Below are positions 1-9,800 of a stretch of 26,280 nt of DNA, in pieces; the stretch's first letter is position 1, and the number at the start of each line of letters is the position of its first letter. The translations under genes were made by a program, and so were the position numbers. The notes beneath the pieces are model-generated. The model ran no database searches, had not been told where the DNA came from, and saw nothing but the letters and a program-made list of their open reading frames with translations. This stretch comes from Parvularia atlantis. Taxonomy: Eukaryota; Opisthokonta; Rotosphaerida. The DNA lies in contig CALSCO010000095.1 of assembly GCA_943704415.1 (NCBI GenBank), positions 1 to 26,280 of the forward strand, in the 5' to 3' direction.

Positions 1-17
1 AAAAAAAAAAAAAAAAA
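1..17. repeat. Poly-A homopolymer at window start
   Basis: Seventeen A residues start the window, just before a putative splice acceptor of the PLC gene. They do not fit the downstream coding frame, so they are intronic or an assembly-edge artefact. Confidence 0.6.
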
Positions 18-22
18 CGCAG

Positions 23-421
23 GAGGACTTTTTAGCCACGTTCACCGTGCCCTTCCGCTGCATGGGCCAGGGCTACCGGCACGTGCCCCTGCTCGACGCG
101 CAGCTCAACCGCGTCCCGCTCGCGTCCATCTACGTCAACGTCAAGCTCGACCGGCTCGACAGCGTCAACAAGCGCTCGCTCACGGCCGATGACGCCGTCG
201 CGCCCTCCCGCGGGCGGCGCGCGAGCGTGGGCGCAGCCGACCGCGACCGCGACCGCGACCGTGACCGCGACCGCGAGGGCGACCGCGAGGGCGAGCGCGC
301 GCTCACGCCCCTCGGCAGCCTCGTCAACCCGTCCGCTCATATGGCCGCCCTGGTCTCGCCGCAGCTCAGCAGCATCGCCGAGGCCCCGCCCACCTCCGAC
401 GCGGCCGCGGGAGGCGCCTAG
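23..421 (+). CDS. Phosphoinositide-specific phospholipase C, C-terminal end (5' part outside window)
   Basis: PI-PLC hydrolyses PIP2 at the membrane to IP3 and diacylglycerol. Only the last strands of its C2 domain and a tail are present. The reading frame opens after a CAG at 20-22 that looks like a splice acceptor. It gives EDFLATFTVPF, then the diagnostic GYRHVPLLD and the strand ASIYVNVKL, which is how PLC C2 domains end. A tail of about 90 residues follows with an Arg-Asp dipeptide run (about 238-300, a CGCGAC hexamer repeat) and a Ser/Pro/Ala-rich end, stopping with TAG at 419-421. The catalytic X and Y boxes lie upstream of the window. The run of 17 A before the acceptor is probably intronic or a contig-edge artefact. 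The family call is fairly sure; the subtype is unknown. Confidence 0.75.
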   Translation, partial: EDFLATFTVPFRCMGQGYRHVPLLDAQLNRVPLASIYVNVKLDRLDSVNKRSLTADDAVAPSRGRRASVGAADRDRDRDRDRDREGDREGERALTPLGSLVNPSAHMAALVSPQLSSIAEAPPTSDAAAGGA

Positions 422-845
422 AGCCGGTGTGGAACTGAACCCCTCCTTTACCCTTTGCGTTGCGTTTGTGACAAGCGATAAACTCATTGCGATACTGAAC
501 CGTTTGTGCTGCTACTAATGGCAGAAGACGTGCGCGATGCGGTTCGTTTGGTTGACGATGGTAACGTGCGCGCGGCCCTGGGCGCAAGAAAGAGACTGGT
601 GTGAAGGGTACGACGACATGATCTGGAAACGCGATTGAGCGTGACATCATCGGAGTCTGACTAGGCTAGCCAACTGATCGCGGGTGTGCGCACACCTTCG
701 GTCGGCGAGGCTGCTTCGGCTGAATGGACGTCAGCGCTGCTACCGACCGCTGTACCGATCAGCGCACGGATCGGCATTCAATGGCACGGTAACGACCGTA
801 GGCCTAACCGCAACGTTGTTTGGCCTACACCCACCCACCACCCGA
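422..845. other. Intergenic, convergent 3' flanks of PLC and CDK8 genes
   Basis: This stretch of 424 bases lies between the PLC stop on + and the CDK8 stop on -. It must hold both 3' untranslated regions. I see no convincing poly-A signal, RNA gene or conserved reading frame. It is less GC-rich than the flanking exons, as expected for non-coding DNA here. Confidence 0.5.
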
Positions 846-1267
846 TCACCCGAGCTTGGCGCGCTTGTTCTTGGCCTTGGCGGCGTTGGACGCGGCCGTG
901 GCGGCGGCGACGGCGAGCGCGGCGCTGCTGGGCGCGTTGCTACCGGCGGCACTGCTGCTGCTGCCGCCGCCGCCCTGGTTCATGGCGTGGTGCTGCAGCG
1001 CCGCGGCGGCGTGGTGCTGCAGCGCCGCGGCGGCGAGGGCGGCGGCGTTTTGTGCGGCGTTGTAGCGCGCGTCGATGTGCGCCTGCGCCTGCTGCTGCTG
1101 CTGCTGCTGCTGCTGATGCTGCTGCTGCTGCGCCGCGTCGGCGTACTGGCCCCGTGCGCCGTCAACGGGGACGATCTGGCGGCGCGGGAAGTTGCGGTGG
1201 GCGACCGAGGCGAGCGCACTGGCGGCAGGCGTGTGTGTGTCAGTGTGAGCGCCCACGAGGCGAGTTG

Positions 1268-1306
<39 letters not shown>

Positions 1307-2762
1307 CGCACTTGGTCACAGGGCGCGGCTCCTCCTTGAAGTAATCGTGCGTGAGGGCCTCGTCGGCGCGGATGCGCTTGGTCGGGTCGTACTCGAGCAG
1401 GCGCTTGAGCAGCGCGAGACCCTGCGGAGTGGTCTTGCTGCTGATGACCTCGTCGAGCCGGTATGTGTATTTGCTGCGATCGGGGGGTTACAGCGTGTGC
1501 GATGCGTCCTAGCCCGCACACACCTGCGCGCGAACCGCTGCAGCTGCGAGTACTCGGACAGGTAGTGCAGGCCGCTCCAGCGCTCGCCTGGCGTGCGCGT
1601 CAGGCATGGTGCGCGCACGCGTGACACGGCGCGGCGACGCACGCTGCGGCATGCCCAGGTACTCAAACATCTTCTCAAGCTGGTTCTGCTGGAACGGGTT
1701 GCGGTTGTTTTGCTGCGGCTTGACTTCCTTGCCCTTGAACAGCGACTGCCCGTTGAGCACCTCGCCAAAGATACACCCGACCGACCACAGGTCTGCGTTG
1801 GAGTGTGAGGGCGCAGGTGCAGGCGCACGCGCGGGCGAGGCAGCCGCACCGACGGCCTTGGTGTAGTGCTTGGCGCCGAGGAGGAGCTCGGGAGAGCGGT
1901 ACCAGATGGTGACGACGACGCGATCCGCGACCACGAGCGGCTGCAGCGGCGCCTGGAACAGCCGCGCGAGGCCGAGGTCGGCTGGCGGGGGCGTGCGTGA
2001 GCACATGTGCGCGTGCATGTGATGCGCAGCCAGTCCCGCCCGCACGCCACGGCTCAGGCCCCCACACACATACCGATCTTGACGACGCCCTTCTCGGGCC
2101 CGTCGCCCATGACGAGGATATTGGCCGGCTTGAGGTCGCGGTGCAGGACCCAGTTGGCGTGCAGGTATGACACGCCGTTGAGGATCTGCCAGATGATCGA
2201 CTTGGTCATGGGCTCGGGCACGGGCTGGTTCTGCTCGCGGTAAAACTCGAGGATTTGCTGCGGGGCGCGCTCTGAGTAGGCACAAGGACGCAAAGCCGGC
2301 GGCGGGCGCACGAGCAGGTCGTGCTCGGCGTAGTGGAACACCATCGAGATCGACTTCTCGTACGGGTCGAGGATGACCTCGGACAGGGCCACGATGTTCT
2401 CGTGCGACAGCTCGCGGCACAGGTTAATCTCGCGGCAGGCCGACTGCGACAGGCCCTCCGAGTCGGGCGTGGCCTTGAACTTTTTGATGGCGTACTCGCG
2501 CACGTTGTCGCTGCGGGATGCGCCGCGCATCATCAGCCGCCGCGGCGCAATCGTGTGATGTCGACGCCGCGCACCGCGATCGCGAGCGCGCCTTGTACAC
2601 GACGCCGTACGTGCCCTGCGCGTGCGCGCGCCCCTCAACAAGGAGGATGGAGGGGGGATAGGCACGGGCCGCGCGCACCTGGCCGATCTGGCCAAGAAAG
2701 TCGTACTTGTCTGTGGCCTTGACGCGCTGCCGGCGCTTCTGCTCCTTCCACTCGGCGTTCAT
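846..2762 (-). CDS. CDK8: Cyclin-dependent kinase 8-type Mediator kinase
   Basis: CDK8 pairs with cyclin C in the Mediator kinase module and phosphorylates transcription factors and the RNA polymerase II machinery in the nucleus. Nine exons: 2762-2679, 2615-2575, 2510-2312, 2257-2074, 1981-1850, 1792-1643, 1587-1524, 1473-1312, 1218-846. They join in frame to 462 residues, close to human CDK8. Visible motifs are the glycine loop [12 protein letters not shown], catalytic Lys in YAIKKFK, the CDK8-type helix QSACREI (other CDKs have PSTAIRE-like), [20 protein letters not shown], activation segment ADLGLARLF, and [22 protein letters not shown]. The DFG motif is DLG; animal CDK8 has DMG. After the kinase domain comes a polyglutamine and alanine-rich tail (CTG run on +, about 1088-1133), as in CDK8 C-termini, ending in a basic [10 protein letters not shown] that may be a nuclear signal. 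The ATG is only about 100 bp below the upstream asparaginase stop. Very likely CDK8 rather than another CDK. Confidence 0.93.
1269..1306. repeat. 38-nt poly-G (poly-C on the coding strand) inside a CDK8 intron
   Basis: An uninterrupted run of 38 G lies in the last CDK8 intron (1311-1219, 93 nt). It begins just after the GTGCG donor. The intron still has CTGAC and CCAG at its 3' end. Read through, it would give a polyproline run, but splicing skips it and keeps frame. Confidence 0.85.
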
Positions 2763-2861
2763 GAGGCGATGGATGTGGCCGCGTGTCATGCAGCGGGTCC
2801 CGCTGACGTGGAGGGGCACCGTGCAACAGGCGGCAGCAGCACACACAAGCAAAACGGTGCC

Positions 2862-5800
2862 TTAGCTGACGACGCAGCCGCCCTGCCGCCGCGGTGCATC
2901 GGCAGCGCGCACAGAGGAGGCGGCGGGCGCAGACGCCTTGCGCGGCGGCTGGTCGGCCGGCGGCGGCGCGCCAGTGATGGCCGGGCGCGCCAGCAGGCCC
3001 TCGCTCGGCACGGACAGCGCCAGCGTGTCCTGCGAGTCGGCGCGGTTCCCGAAGCGGTCGAGCAGGTCCGGGCGCACGTCCGGCACGCCCTTGAGGAACG
3101 CGACCAGCTTGTGGTGCTGGTTGGCCATCGCCAGGTGCAGCGCCGTGCGGCCGTCGTAGTCGCCCTGGTTGAGGTCCGCGCCGCACAGGCGCAGCAGCTC
3201 GATCATCTCAAGGTCGCCGATGGCCGCGGCCCTTGGTGAGTGCGAGGGTCAACACGCACGCCCGCATGCGAGCGGGCGACGACGCACGAGCACAGCATAT
3301 GGCCGAGCTTGCTGTCCTCAAGGTCGAGCTGCGCGCCCGTCTTGCGCAGCAGCTTGACCACGTCCACGTGCTTGTTGGCTACGGCGTCGTACAGCGGCGT
3401 GTGGCCGAAGCGGTCGCGCACGTGCACGTTGGCGCCGACCGAGAGCAGCCGGTCGACGACCTTGAGGTGGCCCTCGGATGCGGCTGGGTGGCGCATCAGG
3501 GCGGGTGTGTGTGTATGTGTGCACGCGTAATGGCGCACCGATGTGCAGCGGTGTGCGCCCGTCGTAGTCGGAGCTGTTCGGGTTCCCGCCCATCTCGAGC
3601 AGGTCCGACACGCCGCCGAGGTCGCCCGTGCCCGCGGCCGCGCACAGCAGGACCGGGTACAGTGCGCGCCCGATCAGGTTGACCTCCTCGCGCGACTCGG
3701 CCTGGAGCGCGCGCGCGACGGTGTGGATAAACTGCGCGTTTTGCAACGAGAAGCGCTGCTTGCTGTGCGCGCGGGTCTCAGCACGCGCGGGCGCACGCGG
3801 GGCCTGCGCACTCAGAGACGACGGTGAGCTCGCCGCGCAGGTTGAGCCGGATAAGCTTGCGGATCTCGTCCGGCTTGTAGTTCTTGCTCAGCAGGTACGA
3901 CAGCTTGGTGAGCGCGGCCTCGGTCGTCATGTCGTTGCCGGGCACGACGCCGTGCGCGAGCAGAATCTGCCATATCCAGTCAGCACGCGCCGCACCAGGA
4001 CGACACCGCGCGCCTTGCCCGTCGCGTACAGGTCCGTCACGTGGCCGCGCGAGCACTGTGTGCGCGGCGCGTGAGGTACGACGGCAGTGGCACGGGGGCT
4101 GTGCGCACACCTGCGTGCAGTTGACGATGACCACGCCGCGGTTCGACGCCTCGAGCAGCGCGGCTGCGGCCGTATCTCACATGTCAGCAGCAAGCAACAG
4201 GCGCGCGCGTGGAGGCGCACTGAGGATGTCCTTGCGCGAGTCGGGTGCGTTGCCGGCGCCGTACGTCTCGAGCACGACGCCCTGCATTGGCGGCTGCAGG
4301 AACGAGCGCACGGTCGTGCTGGTGATGCCCGGGAACAGGCGTAGCGTGCCCACGTTCTCGCTGCACGTAGAGCGAGCGAGCGTCAGTCTGAGTCGCACGC
4401 CTGGTTAGGGCGTACTTCATCTGCGCGCCCCGTGTCAGCGCAGCGCACTTCGCGAGCCAGCGAGAACGCACGATGCGCTGAGCGCGGAACTTTTCGCGCT
4501 CCGTCTGGCGGAACACGGCTTCCCACGCGACGCCTGCGCGCCGCACAATCAGCACGCGGCGTGCGGCGCAGGCAACAATGCGGCGCACTGATGTTGATGC
4601 CGACCTTGACCAGCGGCTGGAAGTTGGGCGAGTCGAACGCGTCAAAGTCGATGGCCGAGACCTTCTTTGAGCGGTTGCCGCGCAGCAGCTTGTTGGCGAA
4701 GAACAGGCACACCTCCGGGATCACAAAGTGGCTGGCCGTGCGCGAGCGGTTGCGTGAGCGCCAGCAGGGCATTGTGGTGCACGCTGCAGCCGCACGCGCC
4801 CACGCCAGAGCCGCACTCGCCCACGCCAGAGCCGCACTCGCCCAGCTGTCAAGCCCCACCACCAAAACCACCACCAAAACCACCACCAAAACCACCACAA
4901 CCACATGCACCGCATGCACTCCCCCACTCAGACATACCCGGCGATGGTGAGCGCGCCGAGGAGGTTGTCGATCGCGTCGTTGCGCGCCTCGGCCAGGGGC
5001 ACCTGCGAGCCCGTGACGATGACGGTCTTGCCGAGGTTCTCGAGCATGAACGAGAGCGCCGAGGCGGTGTAGGCCATGGTGTCGGTGCCGTGGAGGACGA
5101 CAAAGGCGTCGTATTGGGTGTAGTAGCGCTCGACGTCGGCGGCGATGTTGGCCCAGTCGGACATCTGCATGTTGCTCGAGCTGCGGTGGCGGGGGGCCCG
5201 CGGGTCGCAAGTGAGCACGGGGTGGCACGGCCAGCACAGCCTCAACCATCCACGGCCCTCCCACCCGGCCAGTCAACCACAACCAGCCCCAACCGCTACC
5301 GCGGACGCACTCGAGGAGAGGCTCGTACTCGACGATGCGGTAGTTGACGCGCTTGTTGTAGATGGACAGCGGCGTGATGAGCCCCTCGGTGACGGCGCAC
5401 GCCGCGTCGTGGAACTGGCCCATCGAGCGCAGATGCTCCTCGAGGAAGTTGCGCACGGGCGCGTACCCGTCCGGCCCGTTCTTCATCCCTGTGGCGCCAC
5501 ACACGCGCCACGTGAGCCCTATGCGCGCGCGCGCCACGTGCACCGGGCCGACCGCACCAATCGTCCCGCCCGTGTACAGGATGAGCACGTGCGCCGTGTC
5601 GCTCGTGATCACCGACGCGTTTACGGTCGGGTTGAGCTCCTCGGCCAGGCTGAAGGCCGCGGGGATCTTGCGAGGCTCGCCGCCCACCTGCAGCGTCCCC
5701 ACGATCGGCTCAGTTGGCTGCGTCCGGCCGCGCCCGGCGCCGTCCCCTGCGGCACCGGCAACTGCGCCCCCGACGACGATGCCGACGACGCGCTGCGCGG

Positions 5801-5920
5801 GCCCGGCGACGCGTCCGGCGTGCGCCACGGCAGCGATGTGCTCGGCATCTGCCGTGGTTCGTGCGAAAACGGGATGCGTGACTGGGCACCACCGGTGACA
5901 ACACCACGGACTTTGGTCAT
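2862..5920 (-). CDS. ASPG: L-asparaginase with C-terminal ankyrin repeats (ASPG-like)
   Basis: The enzyme hydrolyses L-asparagine to aspartate and ammonia in the cytosol; animal ASPG is also described as a 60-kDa lysophospholipase. Fourteen exons: 5920-5890, 5848-5558, 5488-5311, 5180-4938, 4731-4589, 4533-4472, 4420-4416, 4360-4221, 4163-4111, 4055-4014, 3966-3812, 3762-3539, 3483-3288, 3231-2862. They keep frame to about 710 residues. Motifs in order: LILYTGGTIGMKNGPDGY (first catalytic Thr), LLDSSNM, VVLHGTDTMAYTASALSF (second Thr, Asp, Lys-loop), VIVTGSQVPLAEARND, HFVIPEVCLFF, NENVGTLRLFPGI, QPPMQGVVLETYGAGNAP, NDMTTEAALTKLSYLL and LRGELTV. About four ankyrin repeats follow (YDGRTPLHIAASEGH, RFGHTPLYDAVANKH, YDGRTALHLAMANQH). 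The N-terminal 75 residues are low complexity and the first intron (5889-5849, 41 nt) is the least certain. Catalysis looks intact. Confidence 0.9.
3967..4013 (-). other. Probable GC-AG intron of the asparaginase gene
   Basis: A 47-nt intron starting GCGCGCGGTG and ending CTGACTGGATATGGCAG. Removing it joins YATGK to ILLAHGVVPG with the same length as the corresponding segment of bacterial asparaginase. The alternative, a GT donor, gives a 29-nt intron and six extra residues. Confidence 0.55.
4416..4420 (-). other. Probable 5-nt microexon (ATGAA) of the asparaginase gene
   Basis: ATGAA lies between intron 4471-4421 (51 nt, donor GTGCGTTC, CTGAC, CGCAG) and intron 4415-4361 (55 nt, donor GTACGCCC, CTGAC, TGCAG). 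Joining gives RIMNENVGTLRLFPG, with the family's usual distance to the preceding strand as I recall it from E. coli AnsA. The second intron is needed to keep frame. The first is a multiple of three with no stop and could also be read as 17 extra residues, so the microexon is probable, not proven. Confidence 0.6.
4797..4906. repeat. Two tandem minisatellites in one asparaginase intron
   Basis: The longest asparaginase intron (4937-4732, 206 nt) holds a 21-nt unit (CGCCCACGCCAGAGCCGCACT) in two full copies plus part of a third, then about four copies of a 12-nt unit (CCACCACCAAAA). The size of this intron compared with its neighbours (about 55 nt) is largely due to these repeats. Confidence 0.85.
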
Positions 5921-5956
5921 CAAACGCCAACCTCGCGCGCCGCCGCACCAGAAGCA
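5921..5956. promoter_or_regulatory. Very short divergent intergenic region
   Basis: Only 36 bp separate the ATG of the asparaginase gene (- strand) from the ATG of the orphan gene (+ strand). Both core promoters and 5' UTRs must overlap this space or the neighbouring first exons. No TATA box is visible. Confidence 0.55.
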
Positions 5957-6550
5957 ATGAGCACCCCCGATTTTGTCAGCCGCTTCGGCGCGCTGAGCGT
6001 GCACGGCAATCACACGGCCCACGAGCGCGAGGCCCGCGAGCGCCGCGAGGAGCAGCGCCGCGAGCGCGAGCGTCAGCTGCGTCTCGATGCCGTCGAGGCG
6101 TGCTTTGAGGGTCAGGACAAATACACCGCGGCCCGCAACGCCGTGCGGCGCCTGGTGCCGATCGAGAAGGTCTACAACCTAGCCGGCCACGAGAACGTCG
6201 ACGCGCTCTCGCTGTCGCAGTGCGCTCAGCTGCTCAAGTACGTCTTCATTAACATCTTCGACTACTGCGACGGCTGCAGGAAGGGCTTTACTCACGCCGA
6301 CTTCAAGACGGCCGGCCTGCTCTTTAAGCGTAAGCTGCGCCTGATCAAGCGCTGCCGCGAGATCGGCTTCTATCCGCGCGAGGAGGCCAAGAGCGAGGGT
6401 CTGCGTCACCTGCTCCAGCTTCTGATCGACAGCAAGCGTCGCGAGCCGGGACCGAGACCCTCTTCGTCCGCTGGGCCCATCTCGCTGCTGTTTCGCAGGC
6501 ACGGCCCCTCGGTCCCTTCTATGTGCTCGCTTCTCCCCGTGTGTGTATGA
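5957..6550 (+). CDS. Orphan charged alpha-helical protein, 197 residues
   Basis: I do not recognise this protein. It starts MSTPDFVSRFGALSVHG and continues into a strongly charged stretch of about 20 residues rich in Arg and Glu (residues about 20-42), typical of a coiled coil or single alpha helix. The middle (about 50-155) looks like a folded helical domain: NAVRRLVPIEKVYNLAGHEN, LLKYVFINIFDYCDGCRKGF, LLFKRKLRLIKRCREIGFYP. The last 40 residues (from about SKRREPGPRP) are proline- and serine-rich and may be disordered, or the real 3' end may differ by an unseen intron. There is no signal peptide or membrane segment. Codon use is GC-rich like its neighbours. It probably shares a promoter region with the asparaginase gene. 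Confidence 0.6.
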   Translation: MSTPDFVSRFGALSVHGNHTAHEREARERREEQRRERERQLRLDAVEACFEGQDKYTAARNAVRRLVPIEKVYNLAGHENVDALSLSQCAQLLKYVFINIFDYCDGCRKGFTHADFKTAGLLFKRKLRLIKRCREIGFYPREEAKSEGLRHLLQLLIDSKRREPGPRPSSSAGPISLLFRRHGPSVPSMCSLLPVCV

Positions 6551-6812
6551 CCGGTCAGGCAGACTGGAAAGGGCTCTTGAACGGCGCGCGCGTCGCTGGC
6601 GCGCGATCGATGACGCCACGTCACCGTTCTGCCAACGGGCGCGTGACCACCGCACCGGTCAACAAACGGCCGCGCGCGCCGGCTCTCCGGTGCGTGACAG
6701 CGAGCACGCGCGCACGCACGCGCGCACGCACACGCGCACGGTCCGTGATGTTTCCGTCCCCTCGCTCTTGTGGCCCGCAGCAGCAGCAGCAGCAGCAGTT
6801 CACAACCGAGAC
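6551..6812. other. Intergenic / 5' leader with CGCACG and CAG repeats
   Basis: This 262-base gap separates the orphan gene from the surface-protein gene. It contains a purine/pyrimidine alternating CGCACG-type tract (about 6702-6740) and six CAG units (about 6779-6797) 16 nt before the ATG. The frame upstream of the ATG at 6813 is open to 6543, but its residues are low complexity and the hydrophobic signal sequence begins at 6813, so I place the start there. Confidence 0.55.
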
Positions 6813-9800
6813 ATGCTGTCGCGCCGCCGTTTCATTGTGTTCCTCCTCCTCCTCCTCCTCCTCCTCGCGCCGGCGACGGCGCAGCAGGTGCAGTACGCGG
6901 GCCAGCTGCTGCAGACGCGCCTCAACGCGACGGCCGCGGTGGGCGCGGTCGCGGTGGACGGCGCGCTGCTAGTGGCGGGCGTGCCGGGCGCCAACAGCGC
7001 GTCGGTGTTTGCGTGCACCGCGGCCGACACGTGCAGCGCCGGCGCGACGGTGGCGGGCGCGGCGGGCGACCTGTTTGGCGCGTCGGTGGCGGTGGCGGGC
7101 GGCACGATCGTCGTCGGCGTGCCGGGCCGGTCGAGCGGGCGCGGCGCGGCGTACGTCTGGGGCTGCGCGTCCGCGAGCAGCTGCACGGCGGGCCCCGTGC
7201 TGACGGCGGCAGACGGCGCGGCGGGCGACGGCTTCGGCGCAGCGGTGGCGATCGCCGGCAGCATCGTCGTCGTTGGCGCACCGAACCGCAACGCCAGCGC
7301 GGCAGCGGTGTTCCAGGGCAAGGCGTACGTCTACTCGTGCGCGAGCAGCGCGTCGTGTGCGGCCGGCTCGCAGCTCGTCGCATCAGACGGCGCGGCGCGC
7401 GACTACTTTGGCGCGTCGGTGGCCGCCTCGGGCTCGCTCGTGCTCGTGGGCGCGTACAACAAGAACTTCAATCTGCGCTTCTTCCAGGGCGCCGTCTACG
7501 TCTTCTCGTGCCCGTCGGCGTCGTCGTGCACCCAAGCAGCGCAGCTCACCGCGACGGGCGGCGCGGCCGGCGACAACTTTGGCTTCGCCCTGACCATCGC
7601 GGGCGCCCTCGTCGTCATCGGCGCGCACCGCAAGAATGTCGGCGGCACGTCGCTCCAGGGCGCCGCGTTCGTCTTCTCCTGCCCGACCGCGACCTCGTGC
7701 ACCCAGGGCGCGCAGCTCGCACCGAGCGACCCCGCCGCCAGCGCCTTCTTCGGCAGTGCCGTCGCCGTGCTTGAGGCGTCCGGCGTCGTCGTTGTCACTG
7801 CGCCCGGCCGCGACGTCGCCGGCTGCTCCGTAGCGGGCACGGGCAAGGTCTACGTCTTCTCGTGCGCGTCGCCCAGCTCGTGCACCCAGGTCGCCGCGCT
7901 CGCCGACTACGACGCCGTGCCGGGTGGTGGCCCCGGCCCGTGGGCGTCGGCGCAGGCGATCGCCGTGTCGGCGACGTCCCCGCAGCTGCTCGCCGTCGCG
8001 GGCACGTCGCTGGGCGCCGACAGCGGCACGCGCCGCGTCGCAGTCTTCAGCCTCAGCGGCACGGCGCTGCAGTGCCGCACGGCGAGCTTTGCGGGCGCGC
8101 TCTGCGACCAGTGCGCCGCCGCGTCGCCCGACTGCGCCCTCCCCGCCTGCTGGAGCGCGAGCCGCTTCGCGACGCAGGCCGTGCAGCCCTCGGGCGGCGC
8201 TGCGGCTTCGGCCCGCTTCGCGACGGCGCTCGCGGCCGTCGGGGCGCTGACGATCGCGGGCTCGCCGGGTGCGGGCGTCGGCGGCACGGCGCAGCTCTTC
8301 GCCTGCGCGACCGTCGGCGCGGCGTGCACCGCTGGCGCGCAGCTCGCGGACGGCAGCCCCTCGGCCGGCGCGCGATTCGGTGCGGCCGTGGCCCTCTCGG
8401 CGGCGTCGGCGGCGCTCGTCGCGATCGGCGCGCCGGCCAAGGGCTCCCAGGGCGCCGTCTTCGTGTTCGACTGCGCCTCGGCCTCGTCGTGCACCACGCC
8501 CGGCACGCAGTTGACTGCGACGGCGGGCGCGTCGGGCGACCTGCTCGGCGCGGCCGTCGCCGTCAGCGGCACGGTCATCGTCGCCGGCGCGCCGCAGCGG
8601 CTCGTGGGGCGCGGCGCCGTCGCCGTCTTCTCGTGCGCGTCGGGCGCGGCGTCGTGCGCGCAGGCGACGCTGCTGACGGCCGCTGCGGGCGCCGCGGGCG
8701 ATCAGTTTGGGACGTCGGTGGCCGTGGCGAGCATCAGCGGCGCGCTGTGGGTGCTCGTGGGCGCGCCGCAACGCAGCAGTGCGCGCGGCGCCGCGTACGT
8801 CTTCAACTGCGGGACGACGCCGAGCAGCTGCACCGAGGGCGCGCTGCTGACGGCGCCGGTCGCGTTCGTGGCTGCAGGCGACACCTTTGGCACGTCGGTC
8901 GCGCTCAGCGGCACACTCGTCGTCGTCGGTGCGCCCGGCAGCACCGCCTGGCAGGGCGCCGCGTACGTCTTCAGCTGCAGCTCGTCGTCGTCGTGCACGT
9001 ACGGCTCGCGGCTCGTCGCGGCGGACGGCGTCGGCGGCGATCGGCTCGGCGTGGCCGTCGCGGTGGCGGCGTCGACGTCGCTCGTAGTCGTCGGTGCGAG
9101 CGCGCGCACCGTCGGCCCGGACGCGCGCGAGGGCGCGGCATACGTCTTTGTATGCTTGTCGTCAACGTCGTGCACCGGCGGCTCGCGCTTCACGGCGACG
9201 ACGGGCGCGGCCCAGGACGCGGCGGGCGCGGCCTTGGCAATCGGCCTGACGGACGGCAGCCAGCAGCAGCAGGTCATCGTGGGCGCGCCCGGCACAGCCA
9301 GCGACGCGGCGGGCACGGCGTACGCGCTGTCGTGCAGCTCGACGGCCGCGACGTGCGTGTGCGCGACCGGCTGGGCAGGCGCCAACTGCGACGTGTGCGC
9401 AACAGGCTACACCGGGCCGACGTGCGCCGTCTCTTGCACGCCGTCGCAGTACCTCGACACGGGCTTGGGCCAGTGCCTGCCGTGCTCGGCGCCGTGCGCG
9501 TCGTGCAGCGGCACCGCGACGACCTGCACGGCCTGTCCCGGTACGGGCACGCGCTTCCTCCAGGGCACGACGTGCGTCTCGAGCTGCTCGGGCGGCACGC
9601 CGTACGCGTCCGGGACGACATGCGTCGCGAACTGCCCCGCCGACAAGCCATACGACCAGGCGGGGACGTGCGTGGCGCAGTGCACCGCACCGCAGCCGTA
9701 CCTGGCCGGATCGCAGTGCGTCGCGAGCTGCTTGGGCGGCCTGCCGTACCTCGCCAACGGGACGTGCGTGGCGCAGTGCGGCGGCGCGCTGCCGTTTGTG

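Noticed and set aside
1-17. Poly-A tail of a retroposed element
   Set aside because: It is followed at once by a splice acceptor and a genuine PLC exon, with no element body or target-site duplication visible.
4748-4850. In-frame repeats (WASAALAWASAALAW) as an asparaginase insertion
   Set aside because: The family runs directly from LLGALTIAG to HFVIPEVCLFF, and the whole stretch is removed by an intron that keeps frame.
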